Notes under the pieces: model-generated
Seen by the model: the letters and a program-made list of their open reading frames with translations, nothing else
Told to the model about the DNA's origin: nothing
Database searches by the model: none
Origin: Amoebidium appalachense
Taxonomy: Eukaryota > Ichthyosporea
DNA: 64,000 bases
Assembly (NCBI GenBank): GCA_963693365.1
Contig: CAVNZM010000002.1
Coordinates: 10,106,001 to 10,170,000, forward strand
Reading direction: 5' to 3'
Made by a program: the position numbers and the translations under genes
In this document: in pieces, positions 36,448-46,929 of the stretch
How positions within the stretch are numbered: position 1 is the first letter of the stretch
Layout of the letters: each line of letters opens with the position of its first letter

Positions 36448-37507
36448 ACATACACACAGGTACATCACCGCGCCTGGGTCCCAACAACGACTAATTACGG
36501 GCCTCTGTGGGAATTTCGACGGCAGTGACACAAACGATGCCACGAGCTCCACTGTTCTCAACACAACGTGGTTCGTGCCCCAAAGCCAGCAAATGCACCG
36601 CGGTAACGGCCAAGCTATTCCAGCCTTAACCAACCCAAACCCCCCCACAGTCAAGCTTGGCGGTTCCACAACAACGAAAACGATCACTACCGTCAGCCCC
36701 CTTAACTTCACCCTAGATCCCCTGTGCAGTGGCATGTCCCAACCCAGGACCATTGTGCCTGACCGGGGACCCCCCGAATTTATTGAGCCCCCCCCTGTGC
36801 CAGCCAATTACACGCCGCTCTCGGTCAACGTCGCGGTGCCCGCCAACGTCACTAATTCGTGCCAGCAGTACATCAACCCCACCGTCTGCCCCAACCTGAA
36901 CGCATCGACAATCAATGCATCCGTTTCAGCGTGTGCAACGGACGCTTTCCTTGCTGGGGGGATGGCTACGCCGGACCTCGCCGCTCCGTTTGTTGCTCTC
37001 TGCGACACGTCCACGTCCATCAAGATATCTTCAAACTGCAAAAACTGCACTGCTAAGCAGACTTGCGTCGGGGGCGTTTGCGTCACCACGGTTCCCCCTT
37101 GCGGCGGCATGTGTGACCCGATAGGTGGCACGTGCGTAAACAGCACTTGCGTGTGCAAGCCGAACTACTACGGGCCTGCGTGCGACGTGTACGAACAGCG
37201 ATGCGGCAACCTCGTCTGCACGAACGGAGGGACCTGTGTGAACAGCACCTGTGTGTGCCCGGCACAGTTCACCGGTGCGCAGTGTGAACGGATAAGCACA
37301 GTCACGTGCGCTAGCAACCCGTGCCAGAACGGCGCCATGTGTGTCCAAAACAGCACGGGCCTTCAATGTTTGTGCGCCCCTGGATGGGAGGGGGACAGAT
37401 GCCAAATCAACAGTCGGAGGTTGGCGAGGGCCATTGCCACCGGCAACATTTGCTGCATCCGCAAAGCCAGGGCTGACATTCAACGTGTAGATCTGAGGGC
37501 TAGCTAA
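30089..37507 (+). CDS. Gene C: secreted PA14 / Calx-beta-like / VWD / EGF protein
   Basis: Seven exons, all GT-AG: 30089-30431, 31178-31431, 32712-32882, 33780-34028, 35308-35403, 35627-35961 and 36460-37507 (stop TAA). Phases agree throughout and sum to 831 residues. A signal peptide (about 1-24) is followed by a PA14 domain (about 66-230; [32 protein letters not shown], then [11 protein letters not shown]). Next is a module like the one found with Calx-beta repeats (about 240-310; [14 protein letters not shown]). A von Willebrand D domain begins with [14 protein letters not shown] in exon 5 and ends with GLCGNFDG (497-504). A Cys-rich linker then leads to three EGF-like domains (about 697-800). 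Many NxS/T sites are present. No membrane segment or GPI-type C-terminus is visible, so secretion into extracellular matrix or coat is inferred. The exon 6 start rests on a ctaac branch site 18 nt before gcacag and on restored VWD continuity. Confidence 0.9.
30565..30615 (-). repeat. Inverted, internally deleted copy of gene C exon 1 in intron 1
   Basis: Minus-strand reading matches two parts of exon 1. 30615-30589 corresponds to 30307-30333 with one mismatch, and 30587-30565 corresponds to 30399-30422 with one base deleted. The 65 bp between them in the exon are missing. In the pre-mRNA this copy could pair with exon 1 up to 9 nt from the 5' splice site at 30432. Confidence 0.92.
30765..31163. 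repeat. (CA)n arrays in gene C intron 1
   Basis: (CA)n at about 30768-30806 and interrupted (CA)n at 31072-31163, the second ending only about 10 bp before the intron 1 acceptor (gttgcag, 31177). A cgcgcgcgc stretch precedes the first array. Confidence 0.93.
31740..32616. repeat. Poly-G and poly-C tracts in gene C intron 2
   Basis: Poly-G runs at about 31749-31766 and 31825-31842 are followed by poly-C runs at about 31939-31986 (48 bases), 32214-32245, 32477-32508 and 32582-32616. This intron (31432-32711) is the one clear case with long runs of both G and C on the sense strand. Confidence 0.93.
33267..33760. repeat. Polypyrimidine block in gene C intron 3
   Basis: Poly-C (33268-33292), (CT)n (33347-33430), poly-C (33446-33482) running into poly-A (33483-33500), then poly-C at 33680-33704 and 33731-33759. 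The last lies just ahead of the acceptor cccctgcag (ends 33779). Confidence 0.93.
34046..35300. repeat. Poly-C, (CT)n and (CA)n in gene C intron 4
   Basis: Poly-C of about 50 bases (34047-34095) begins 18 bp after the donor. (CT)n follows at 34743-34832 and (CA)n at 35233-35297, the latter 10 bp before the acceptor cctttag. Between them (34100-34740, 34850-35230) is pyrimidine-rich DNA without coding signals. Confidence 0.92.
35411..36458. repeat. Simple repeats in gene C introns 5 and 6
   Basis: Intron 5 (35404-35626) has poly-C at 35411-35437. Intron 6 (35962-36459) has G-rich DNA and (GT)n (36168-36201), then (CA)n (36390-36458) running directly into the acceptor cacacag. Confidence 0.92.
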
Positions 37508-37660
37508 GTCACGAGAAAAAAAGTATTAATGTATAAGCTTTAAAAGAAATAGAAAAAAAATCCACGGCGGGAAATTTTACTTTTTCAAAGGAGACCTCAG
37601 GGGGAGAGGGGTGGTTGGGTTGGGTTTGTGGGGGGACTGGTGTGTGTGTGTTGGTGTGTG

Positions 37661-37698
<38 letters not shown>

Positions 37699-38309
37699 TT
37701 TGGATGTCTTAGTGATCGACAATTATTGCAGTAAAAAGTCATTAAGTTGGAGTTGGAATCACTTGTCATCAGGCTGATGGCTCTGAGTCATGTTTACTTT
37801 GCTTTACGCACATGTTCCGAGAAAGAGAGATTTTGTGGGGGGGGGGGGGGTTATCATTAATATTATTCGATGCGCTTGTCCTATATACCATCATGATAAC
37901 ATTTTGGACAGGCCACCAGATTTGGCTGATTTCGTAGCGATGTTATCACCCCAGAGGCTTCTTTTTTTTTCCTTGTCGCAAAACAAATACTCCTGAAAGC
38001 TCATGATTTTTACTATTTCAAGTTTGTTTTGTAGAAACAATCCTTAGCCCTGCAGGCAGTGCCGCAGCCATAAAATCTAGCCAGTGAAGTAACAAAACTA
38101 CCCTTCAATTGAATGAGTATGTACCTATAGTATACCAAATGCTCGTGATAGATTGGCTAACTTGGGTTTGGTAACATCTGCCATCCGATTGCATGATACT
38201 CCTTAACCCCTGTCCCGGCGTTGGACTGGTCAAACAAGCGAACCAGGTCCTTTGAGTTTCCTATAACGACGTCGACCTTATCGTGTTGTGCACAACTGAT
38301 GTCTGTAAC

Positions 38310-38310
<1 letters not shown>
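37508..38310. other. Downstream flank of gene C
   Basis: Probable 3' untranslated region and terminator zone of gene C, with an A-rich stretch at 37540-37560 and a poly-G run at 37667-37694. Non-repetitive DNA to 38310 shows no gene. Confidence 0.5.
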
Positions 38311-38392
<82 letters not shown>

Positions 38393-38439
38393 CTGTACAC
38401 ACACATACTATCACACACACACGCACACACCCGCACACG

Positions 38440-38489
<50 letters not shown>

Positions 38490-38604
38490 CTGAGAGAGAG
38501 GAGAGAGACTCTACTATCACACACACACGCACACAAGAGAGAGAGAGAGAGACTCTGAGAGAGAGGAGAGAGACCGTCCTACTATCACACACACAGGCTC
38601 ACAC

Positions 38605-38642
<38 letters not shown>

Positions 38643-38705
38643 CTGAGAGAGACTCTGTGAGAGAGGAAAGAGACTCTACTATCACACACACACGCACACA
38701 AGAGA

Positions 38706-38754
<49 letters not shown>

Positions 38755-38769
38755 CTCTACTTTCACACG

Positions 38770-38817
<48 letters not shown>

Positions 38818-39083
38818 CTGAGAGAGAGGAGAGAGACTCTGAGCTAGAGACTCGGAGAGAAAGAAAGAGAGAGAGAGAGAGACTTTCCAAGAAAGAGGGG
38901 GAGAGTGTAGGAGAGACGAGAGAGAGAGACCGAGAGCTGCTCTCGGAGCATCGAAAGAGAGAGAGATACTGTCTCGGATAAAGAGGCTGGATAGATAGAT
39001 AGAAAGAAACTTTGAAGGGAGAAGGGGGGGAGAGAGAGGGGGGGGGGGGGGGGAGGGGGGGGAAAAGAGAGAGAGACTCGGGA

Positions 39084-39129
<46 letters not shown>

Positions 39130-39404
39130 GAGAGAGGAGACTCGGGAGAGAGAGAGAGGTAGACGGAGATAGAGAGGGGAGGGGGGAGGGGGGAGAGAGA
39201 GATAGTGATAGAGAGAGTGTGTGTGTGATAGAGAGAGAGAGACTTGAGTTCGAGAGAGGGAGAGGGAGAGGGGGGGGGGGAGAGAGGGGGGGGGAGAGAG
39301 AGAGAGAGAGAGGGGGGGGGGGAGGGAGAGGAGGGGGGGGGGGGGGGGGGGAAGAGAGAGAGAGAGAGAGAGGAAAGAGAGAGAGCCTCGGGGAGAGAGA
39401 AAGC

Positions 39405-39495
<91 letters not shown>
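38311..39495. repeat. (CA)n then (GA)n block
   Basis: (CA)n with CACG interruptions (38311-38412) leads into (GA)n arrays to 39494. These include a higher-order repeat of tctactatcacacacacacg, acacaagagagag and gactctgagagagagg at about 38510, 38580, 38675 and 38755. Poly-G runs lie near 39040 and 39330-39350. Confidence 0.93.
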
Positions 39496-39496
<1 letters not shown>

Positions 39497-39798
39497 CACC
39501 CTTCTCAGACTGACTGTCCGGCATTCCTGCATGCTATCAGATATACCATAAGTGAGTAGATCTTTTTATCCGCTGACATACACAGTGTTACTATTGAATC
39601 CAAAAAAGCAGTGACGCACGCACACATACACATATGCCCCCAAACACACAAGCAACAAACAAGGAACCCACATATGCATGCGCGCACGCACACACACAGT
39701 ACTGTCACACTGACGTGTCACCTATAGCTACACACACACCTTACACATACACACACATTAATACTTCCCCCCCCCTCCCCCCCCCCCCCCCCCAACCC

Positions 39799-39844
<46 letters not shown>

Positions 39845-40212
39845 CCTCCCCGGTGCCCCTTTAACCAAACAGCAAATGTTAACGAAGAAAGCCCCAGGTC
39901 TCGGCTATAAATAGTTCAAAACTGAGTCCCCAACTAGTTGGCTGTCTTCCCCTCCCCCCCTCCCCCCCCCTCCAACTCCACTCGTGCTCCCCCTCCTCCC
40001 CCCCCCCCCCCCCCCCCTTAATTACTTGAGGCTCAAATTCTCGCACGTTTTTCTCACATTGTGCACGAGGCTCACATCCGCACAGGTGCCATGAAGCCGG
40101 GCCATGGCTATGAGGCAGAACACTTAAAATTAATAACTTTGCTCTTTGCCCCATGCATGGAAGTTGCCTCTGGCGCTGTTGCCAGTGGTCAAAGCAGTAC
40201 CGGATTCACCTC
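39496..40212. other. Intergenic with CA-rich and poly-C tracts
   Basis: CA-rich DNA (39620-39760), an interrupted poly-C stretch of about 75 bases (39768-39843), and shorter poly-C at 39951-39972 and 39999-40017. No gene seen. Confidence 0.65.
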
Positions 40213-40225
40213 AATGTTCAAGAGG

Positions 40226-40322
40226 TATACAGTACGATCTGTGTCTAGCCGGAAGACGGTAAGCTCCCCTGAGGCAGTGCCTCGCCGGGAGTGAAACGGG
40301 ATAAAATAAAAAAAATAAAAAA
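40226..40322 (+). mobile_element. SINE-like element, copy 3, with 15-bp target duplication
   Basis: A 97-bp insertion flanked by perfect direct repeats tcaatgttcaagagg at 40211-40225 and 40323-40337. The body reads acgatctgtgtctag, ccggaagacggta, a stem-loop ctcccctgaggc...gcctcgccgggag, aaacgggataaaat and an A-rich tail. It is shorter than copies 2 and 4, consistent with 5' truncation during target-primed insertion. Non-coding. Confidence 0.95.
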
Positions 40323-40337
40323 TCAATGTTCAAGAGG

Positions 40338-40382
40338 CATAAGTTGAACTTGTGGGTGCACACCGGCGGGGAACTGAGGGGC

Positions 40383-40429
<47 letters not shown>

Positions 40430-40560
40430 GGAAGATGGGGGAGGGGCCCCATCATGTGACTCCAAGGACCTTGCCAACGCCCGACATCGGAGGGCCGCGG
40501 GGGTGGGGGTGGGGGTGGGGGGGGGGGGGGGGGGGGGGACCGGGCCACTGATCACTGATC
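40338..40560. repeat. Poly-G tracts
   Basis: Poly-G of about 43 bases at 40386-40428 and (GGGGGT)n leading into poly-G at 40499-40538. Frames across them are Gly- or Pro-rich artefacts. Confidence 0.93.
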
Positions 40561-41700
40561 ATCAGTAGGGGAATAGATATTTGACAAATGTACAAGACAC
40601 AGAGCCCCAAAAATATCAATAATACTGTACTAGTAGTAGATCTAGAAGATACAACACTGATCTACTACGTACATGTGCACCCCTATAAGACTATATTGAT
40701 GGTGGCCTTTACTATACGGATATGTAATCATAGCAGAAATAATAAAACAAGCTTTTCAAGCCTTATATAATAATCGATTGCACCTGTGGGTCACGCGGCC
40801 ACCGTCACGCAACCTTACCACCGTGGTCCCCTGGATTGCACGACGATGACGGCGATCACAGCGTGCACGTGTATGTTACGGTACATTTTGATATGCACAT
40901 GCATGTATAATATGTTGACATATAGCAAGTTTCATAATGTTAGACACAAAGAGGACTGTTTGATATATTACGAATAGTAGGCTGGACAGTGGACACCCTA
41001 TTTCAGTGTTGCTGGTGCGTTTTTAGCACGTGCGTTTTATAGTTAGGGAATTCATGAATTCAGACAGCCAGTGCGACACCTTTTGAACACTCAAAAATTG
41101 ACTATACAATATGTAGGAATATCAGTGAATTTTTGGCGGTGCGGACCAAAAAACATATGTATTATGAAAAAATAAAATTAACAATAATAAAAAAGACGCT
41201 TTGTAAGCAACCCGCCCGTCGTTCGTGTATTTTTTCTTCCATAAAATTTTTATTATTATTATTATTTAGCTGCATTTGATTGGCTGCGCTGGAAAATGCA
41301 GTAGGCCGTCGAGTGTGGCTTGCCCCCCGGCCGCCGGCAGTGTCCACGCAATAAAAAGTTTGTAAATCCCTTTTATTATCATTCTTCTTATTATTATTTG
41401 GACCCCCCAGATCAGGTCTAGATATATGTCTAGATATACATCATGAAACTTCACCATGCCAAATCCACACATTTTTGTCCCTGTCAGATATGCACAAACC
41501 AAAAATATAGTTTGTGCATAAGTCTCCAACACACAGACAAACATGTGCTCTAGCAAGTACAAGCAGATCAGGATGTTCTAGAAGTTATTAGCGGTATTCT
41601 CGAACAGGTTATACGTATACGTATATGCATGACTCCTCCTTTCTGAGAACGCAGCCCCCACCACGTGCGGTGACCCGTGAGACATACCTGCCTGTTCACG
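40561..41700. promoter_or_regulatory. Intergenic, upstream of gene D
   Basis: AT-rich unique DNA with ATT-type microsatellites at about 41249-41268 and 41379-41399. It contains no gene I can support and presumably carries the gene D promoter. Just upstream of the ATG is the self-complementary ttatacgtatacgtatatgc (about 41609-41628). Confidence 0.45.
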
Positions 41701-44700
41701 ATGGTCCGCTCCAAATTTAGATTGAGCCTACACCACTCTCTACTACTATTTTTTTTGGTAGGATGCCACTGCCTTGCGGAAAACATCTCACCAACTATCA
41801 TTGTTCCAGTTGGTAAGGGCACGTTATCCGCAGCCATTCGTGCTGCCCAGGCAGGGGCGGTGCTGAAACTGTCCGAGGGAGAGTACACGGAGGTCGGGCC
41901 TTTGGTCATAACACAAGCAGTTTCTTTGACGGGGCAGGGCAACAGGACAGTGATTGCTGTTAAACCGACGTCCCAAAACCCCAGCGTTCTGCTGGAAGCC
42001 ACCACACTCTCTGTGAGTCTGGATGGTGTGTTGATCAAAGCGGCAGACGGCGGAGCGGCCAGCACGTGTGCACCCGAAGAGCCCTTTTCAACTACAACCA
42101 CCCTTTCCGATGAGTGGCCCCTTGCCCTGCCCCGCTCGGCCGTACGTGGGGATTTTATGTCCATAAGAGCGGAGCTTCCCCCGTGGCGTGCACGGCAGAT
42201 GCTCGTGGGTGTAACGGTAGGCAGTTGCACACGCAGTTTTTCAATCTTCGGTGATGATGACGATAACGGGGGTGATGGTGCACATGCTACCCAATTGTCA
42301 GAGGATCCCCAACTTTCTACCGATATATCTCCCCTTACCAATGCCTCCCTTCGTCTGCAAATCACACGGGGGTGCACTGGTGTGGTAACCTTCGACCTTC
42401 CTTTGCGCGAGACTGCCAGAGTGTGCGGGTTCCGTGAAAAACATGGGGACAGCCCCACGGGCAGCGGTGTGGCGCGGTACGACACAACAGTTAACTTTGC
42501 GGTGCAGGACAGGGTACAGTATGCCCGACCCGGATTGCCTCTGTTTAGCGCAATCACCACACACTCGACGGCAAAGGGGCGCCTGCAGATCTTCGTTAGC
42601 AGCAGCCGCAATGTCTCGGCCACTACGCACGTGCTTTCACCCTTTGCCGTTGATGATGTCTCAGCCTCACTAGCCCGATTGGATCTGATGGCGGTCGTAG
42701 GCAACACGACTGGAACCGTCATTGCCGTAGCCCTGAAAATACCGCAATCGCTGGCCGTAGAACTGGGCGCCACTAGCACAATCTCTTTTGTGTCCGACAC
42801 CCATTCTGGCTCCGGAATCTCGCCAACACCCATCCGGTGGACGGCTGTGTCCGGGTGTAGTGACGACCCTGCTTGTGACGTTTTGCTGACTTTCACGATG
42901 GGTGGGTGTGCCCGCGCAGGCACCTACGAGATTGGGCCTGTCCCTGTGGGATGCAACGGCGGTGACTCAACGTGCACGCTCACTGGCACGGCACACGTCA
43001 ATGTGTCGTTATCATTGGCAGGCGGTGGACTTTGCGAGGGCAACGGCACCGCGCCGGCGGCACGGTTCAACATAAGCGCAAGAACCATGGAGGATGCCAC
43101 GTATAACAAGCCACGAGTAGCGAGTAGTGCGAACGGCGGTGCACTGGTGTTTCCTCTTGGCCAAACGGCTTATTGGGCTCTAGCTATTGCTCCATCACGG
43201 CCCAACTCTCACATACGTTTGCTTCATGCGCGTGTCGTTTCGTGGACTGCAAACACCACGGGAACGTGCAGCGATAGTAACGGCACTGCCCGCACCAACA
43301 ACGTCACGGCCTTCGACCAACGGTATGGCGACACGAACGGCGTCCCCGTCGTAACAATTCCAACCCGCCTCAATGCCGAAATTGCATGCCCTTTACCCAC
43401 TTCCAGCAACAGCCAGGTACGTTTGCGGGTTAAGTTTAATATTTTGGTCGAGTATGTGGATGACGGGCTGTCGGTCGTCACCGACATGTTGGGCAACGTC
43501 GCCACGTCGAATCAGGGCAGCAGCGCAAATACGCGACGAGAGGCAGATACGACGGGTGGTGGTAGGAGCGGAGGGGCAGAATGGTGGGCGAGAACGACTA
43601 TGGAGACGGTGGAGGAAGATGTAGTGGTTGTCTATGCGAAACAAGATGCCGACGATTATAACAACCCGAGACTGGCCGGGGAGCAAAGTGCTTCGGCTAC
43701 AGGGGCCTCGGCTAGCAACTCCACAACGATCATTGTGGCGTCCGTGTGTGGGGTCCTCGGTGCGTGCTGTCTAGGGTGTTTTTGCTTGGTAGTTACTGTT
43801 GCCTGCCGCAGGCGTCAGCGGGTAAAACAGGATCCTAAATTCGAGATTAACAAGAGCACAGAACCCCTCCGGAGCTGCCTTGTGCTGAGGGAGAACGATT
43901 ACAGTGACCCCTTCCAGCTGCAATATGGTATTTCTTCGATGTCTGCAAGCGGTGACCAACTACCCTGCCTGGCCAACCACACTGGCATGGTGCGCAGTAA
44001 TACTATGTCCCAGCTCTCCCTTGCCTCTGGCGCCGTCCCAAGCGCACTGAATGCCAGCACCATCCAGCGTGTGCACAGCGCCTCATGGGCCGTGTTACCT
44101 CAAGCAACCCCCAATGGCATACTTGGCACACCTGCGCACATAGCGCAAGGCAGCCTGCGGGCGCATATGCAACAACCACTAAGTTACAACTCTGCAACAA
44201 TTTCGAACTCTCCGGGCCGTTTTGTGCGCGCACCCGTCGAGGCCTTACCCACGGCGAGCATGTCGACAGACTTTGCCCAGTTTGTTTATGGGGGGGTCAC
44301 AGCTTCACCAACCGGCCTTTCCGGCGTTGCAAACAGCATCATGACGCCCAGGCCGCCAAGCAGGGGCCGCACAGGCACTTCCACACTGTGTAGTCCAAAC
44401 AGAGGGGCCGGACAGGTCGGAGTACGGAGGGGTTGCGGCCTAAGATCTTCTTCAATGGATAGTTTGGCCGTTGCACGTCATCACTCTGCCGGCAGCCCCG
44501 CAGCTGTTCGAATTCCTAGCCCTGCTCAAGCCACGACATTTACGTTCCCGCCTGTTTCCGGGCCAACTGTGTTCCCCCGCGTTTCCACCACCCCTACGAT
44601 TCATAGTATGTCTCAGCCTGTGCCAGCCTACCAGTTGCAGCAACACGGGGGTGTTTCTCACGCGAGCAGCAACCTAAGTCTCGGAATGGCAAATTCCGTC

Positions 44701-44811
44701 TCGGCACAGAACAGGTCCGGCAGCAACATGATCACTGTGCAGTCCCCAAGACCAACAGTAACAATGATGGCCCCCCAAAACCGCCCGCTAGGGTCGAGGA
44801 GCATGCAGTGA
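41701..44811 (+). CDS. Gene D: intronless type I membrane glycoprotein, paralogue of gene B
   Basis: One uninterrupted frame from ATG at 41701 (context ttcacgATGg) to TGA, 1036 residues. A signal peptide (about 1-26) precedes a beta-helix-like N-cap (about 33-80: GTLSAAIRAAQAG, LKLSEGEYTE, VSLTGQGNRTVI). An ectodomain rich in NxS/T and Cys follows, then a TRREAD dibasic stretch near the position of the Arg cluster in gene B. The membrane helix is at 677-702, and the Ser/Thr/Pro/Gln-rich cytoplasmic tail is about 334 residues. Gene B matches it in order and in motifs such as PW-R-(M/Q)-GSC, CDVLLTF-C-GTYEI and LNAEIACP. Both gene B intron positions fall in aligned regions, yet D is continuous and free of homopolymers. 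Function unknown; a surface adhesion or coat role is inferred. A retrocopy origin would explain the missing introns, but no poly-A remnant or target duplication is visible. Confidence 0.92.
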   Translation: MVRSKFRLSLHHSLLLFFLVGCHCLAENISPTIIVPVGKGTLSAAIRAAQAGAVLKLSEGEYTEVGPLVITQAVSLTGQGNRTVIAVKPTSQNPSVLLEATTLSVSLDGVLIKAADGGAASTCAPEEPFSTTTTLSDEWPLALPRSAVRGDFMSIRAELPPWRARQMLVGVTVGSCTRSFSIFGDDDDNGGDGAHATQLSEDPQLSTDISPLTNASLRLQITRGCTGVVTFDLPLRETARVCGFREKHGDSPTGSGVARYDTTVNFAVQDRVQYARPGLPLFSAITTHSTAKGRLQIFVSSSRNVSATTHVLSPFAVDDVSASLARLDLMAVVGNTTGTVIAVALKIPQSLAVELGATSTISFVSDTHSGSGISPTPIRWTAVSGCSDDPACDVLLTFTMGGCARAGTYEIGPVPVGCNGGDSTCTLTGTAHVNVSLSLAGGGLCEGNGTAPAARFNISARTMEDATYNKPRVASSANGGALVFPLGQTAYWALAIAPSRPNSHIRLLHARVVSWTANTTGTCSDSNGTARTNNVTAFDQRYGDTNGVPVVTIPTRLNAEIACPLPTSSNSQVRLRVKFNILVEYVDDGLSVVTDMLGNVATSNQGSSANTRREADTTGGGRSGGAEWWARTTMETVEEDVVVVYAKQDADDYNNPRLAGEQSASATGASASNSTTIIVASVCGVLGACCLGCFCLVVTVACRRRQRVKQDPKFEINKSTEPLRSCLVLRENDYSDPFQLQYGISSMSASGDQLPCLANHTGMVRSNTMSQLSLASGAVPSALNASTIQRVHSASWAVLPQATPNGILGTPAHIAQGSLRAHMQQPLSYNSATISNSPGRFVRAPVEALPTASMSTDFAQFVYGGVTASPTGLSGVANSIMTPRPPSRGRTGTSTLCSPNRGAGQVGVRRGCGLRSSSMDSLAVARHHSAGSPAAVRIPSPAQATTFTFPPVSGPTVFPRVSTTPTIHSMSQPVPAYQLQQHGGVSHASSNLSLGMANSVSAQNRSGSNMITVQSPRPTVTMMAPQNRPLGSRSMQ

Positions 44812-45472
44812 TTCATTGGCCTGGCAGAGCAGCGATGCACATAGAGAAATAGCCAGGTTTCCGAAGTTAATTCTATATGCGAGAAATATAATTTAAAGCT
44901 TTAGTAGCATGTGAGGGAGATTTTAACGGGGGAAATGTTGGGTATTGTGGGTAGACACAGGCTCAAAACGTAATGATAAGGCGACCAGGCTAGTTGGTGC
45001 TGGATATTATTTAAAAGAAAGTATGCAAGTATGAAGGCATATTAGTGCAAACATAGTTGGTGTCCATTGGCCATAGTTATAGCTGAGGTGAATGATTAGT
45101 CTCCAGTGCAACAATGTTAGCAAGGCGGTTTTAATTATTATCATCAATTATCATGTTCTTTGATGCGTGGCCCGGTAACTGATAAACGTCGAGTTTTGTG
45201 GTGGTGTTGTAATCTCGGGAAGACCATAGCCATGCCTCTTTTAAAAAATTTATTATACGTTATATTGCGCTACTACGGAGAGGTGTTTTCTGACTCGGAG
45301 CCTCGTGCCCACAACAACATACTCCAGTGCCAGTGACTGTGTTTTTGCACCACTGAGCTGGGTGGGGTGGTGCAAATGACTTCTATCCAATCATGTGACA
45401 GCCAAACACGACCACCAACCCTTTCCCAGAATTGTGGTGCAATCATAAAACTCCATCCGTTCGTGAATAATG
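44812..45472. other. Downstream flank of gene D
   Basis: AT-rich, non-repetitive DNA, probably including the 3' untranslated region of gene D. An aataaa-type signal is not obvious, and no further gene is seen. Confidence 0.5.
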
Positions 45473-45811
45473 CCTCAACCCCCCCCCCCCAAAAAAAAAA
45501 TAAAGACTTCCACCCAAATACATTCAGCATCCCCCCCCCCCCCTTCCCCTCCCCTTCCCCAGCCATGTTTGCATCCCTGCTCCTCCTCCCTGCTCCTTTC
45601 CCTCGTGGCATCTCCAAAGTTTCACAGGCACCCACATACAACCTTGGGTTTCTTGCCCCTCCTTCAACGTTCTTTTGATATTTGTTTTTCTCTTCTAGCT
45701 TTAACCTTACTTGCTATGATCCCACTCTTAGATCGACAATCCCCTTGTGCATTCAAAGCGACCCACAGCTCACATCATGCCCCCCCCCTTCCCCCCTCCC
45801 CCCTCTCCCCC

Positions 45812-45846
<35 letters not shown>

Positions 45847-46884
45847 GTGCCCCCCGCCCCTTCCGCCTAGTCTCCCCCCCTCCCCCCTTCCCCCTTCCCC
45901 CCTTCCCCCCAACCCCTCCCCCCACTTCCCCAGTCGGTGCATTCGAGGTGAGACTTTAGATTTGCTAAAGACACTTCGAAGTATGCAACATTAATGATTT
46001 CATTCTAATTCTATATGCTGGTCATTTTATTCACATTATTCCGTACGACGAACCCTCTCTCGCATTCTCTCGCATCCGATTGGACAAAACACGATCCGAT
46101 GACGTAAAATCAGGGGGGAACGATTCGATCCCCGGGCGATATAGAAGGGGCCGTTAGGCCCATCTAGCGGGGGGTTGGGGGGGCGATTAATTATCGAATA
46201 CTGTTTTTTGAGCGGCTTATGTGAGTGATCTCCCTATACCTAGGGGCCTCCGTCGCACGGGCTTACCTTCCTACTCTTCTATCCTTGGCATTTCCCCCTC
46301 ATGCATTCAAATCCTCCCACCTTTCCTCTATCCCTACCCAGTCACCCCCCCCCCCCACCACCCCACCCCATCAAAATAGAACAAAGAAGTAAACGAAAGT
46401 TAACAACAGGCTCATGGCACTATTGATTGCTTGAAACAACACACACACACTTACGCACACACACTCACGTGCACGCGCGCGCGCACATACACAGGCGCAC
46501 GAAGGGACGTGACGGATTCAAGCACCCACGCACGCACGCACCCCTCCCCCGCCATGTTTGCATCCAATCACACACAACTCCCTCCCCTCACCCCCCACCC
46601 CCCTCCCCCCCTCCCCCATGACTTTCGAAACTCACCCAATAACTTTCAGCGCCCACCCCCCTCCACCCTGCAGTTTACCCAATCAAAACACGAATATTGA
46701 ACCCCCCCCCCCCCCCCCCCCGGAGAAAGGGGGGGGGGGGGGGGGGGAGGGTTTCTAAGCCTGTGTGAATCGGCAACAGCACTCCACAGGCCATCACCCA
46801 AAGTTGGTAACCTTCCCACTCTTGGCCAGCAAGTGAATAACCCCCCCTCCCTCCCCTTTCCCCCTCCCCCCCCCCCCCCCCTTC

Positions 46885-46929
<45 letters not shown>

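Noticed and set aside
38311-38780. CRISPR-like alternation of repeat and spacer near 38510-38780
   Set aside because: The recurring unit is itself CA/GA microsatellite with variable spacing in a eukaryotic genome; there are no unique spacers.
41568-42923. 451-codon minus-strand frame antisense to gene D
   Set aside because: It lies wholly opposite a well-supported coding sequence; composition and lack of domains fit a shadow frame.
46110-46145. Possible tRNA T-arm (gattcgatcccc)
   Set aside because: The flanking stem does not pair and no anticodon or D arm is present upstream.
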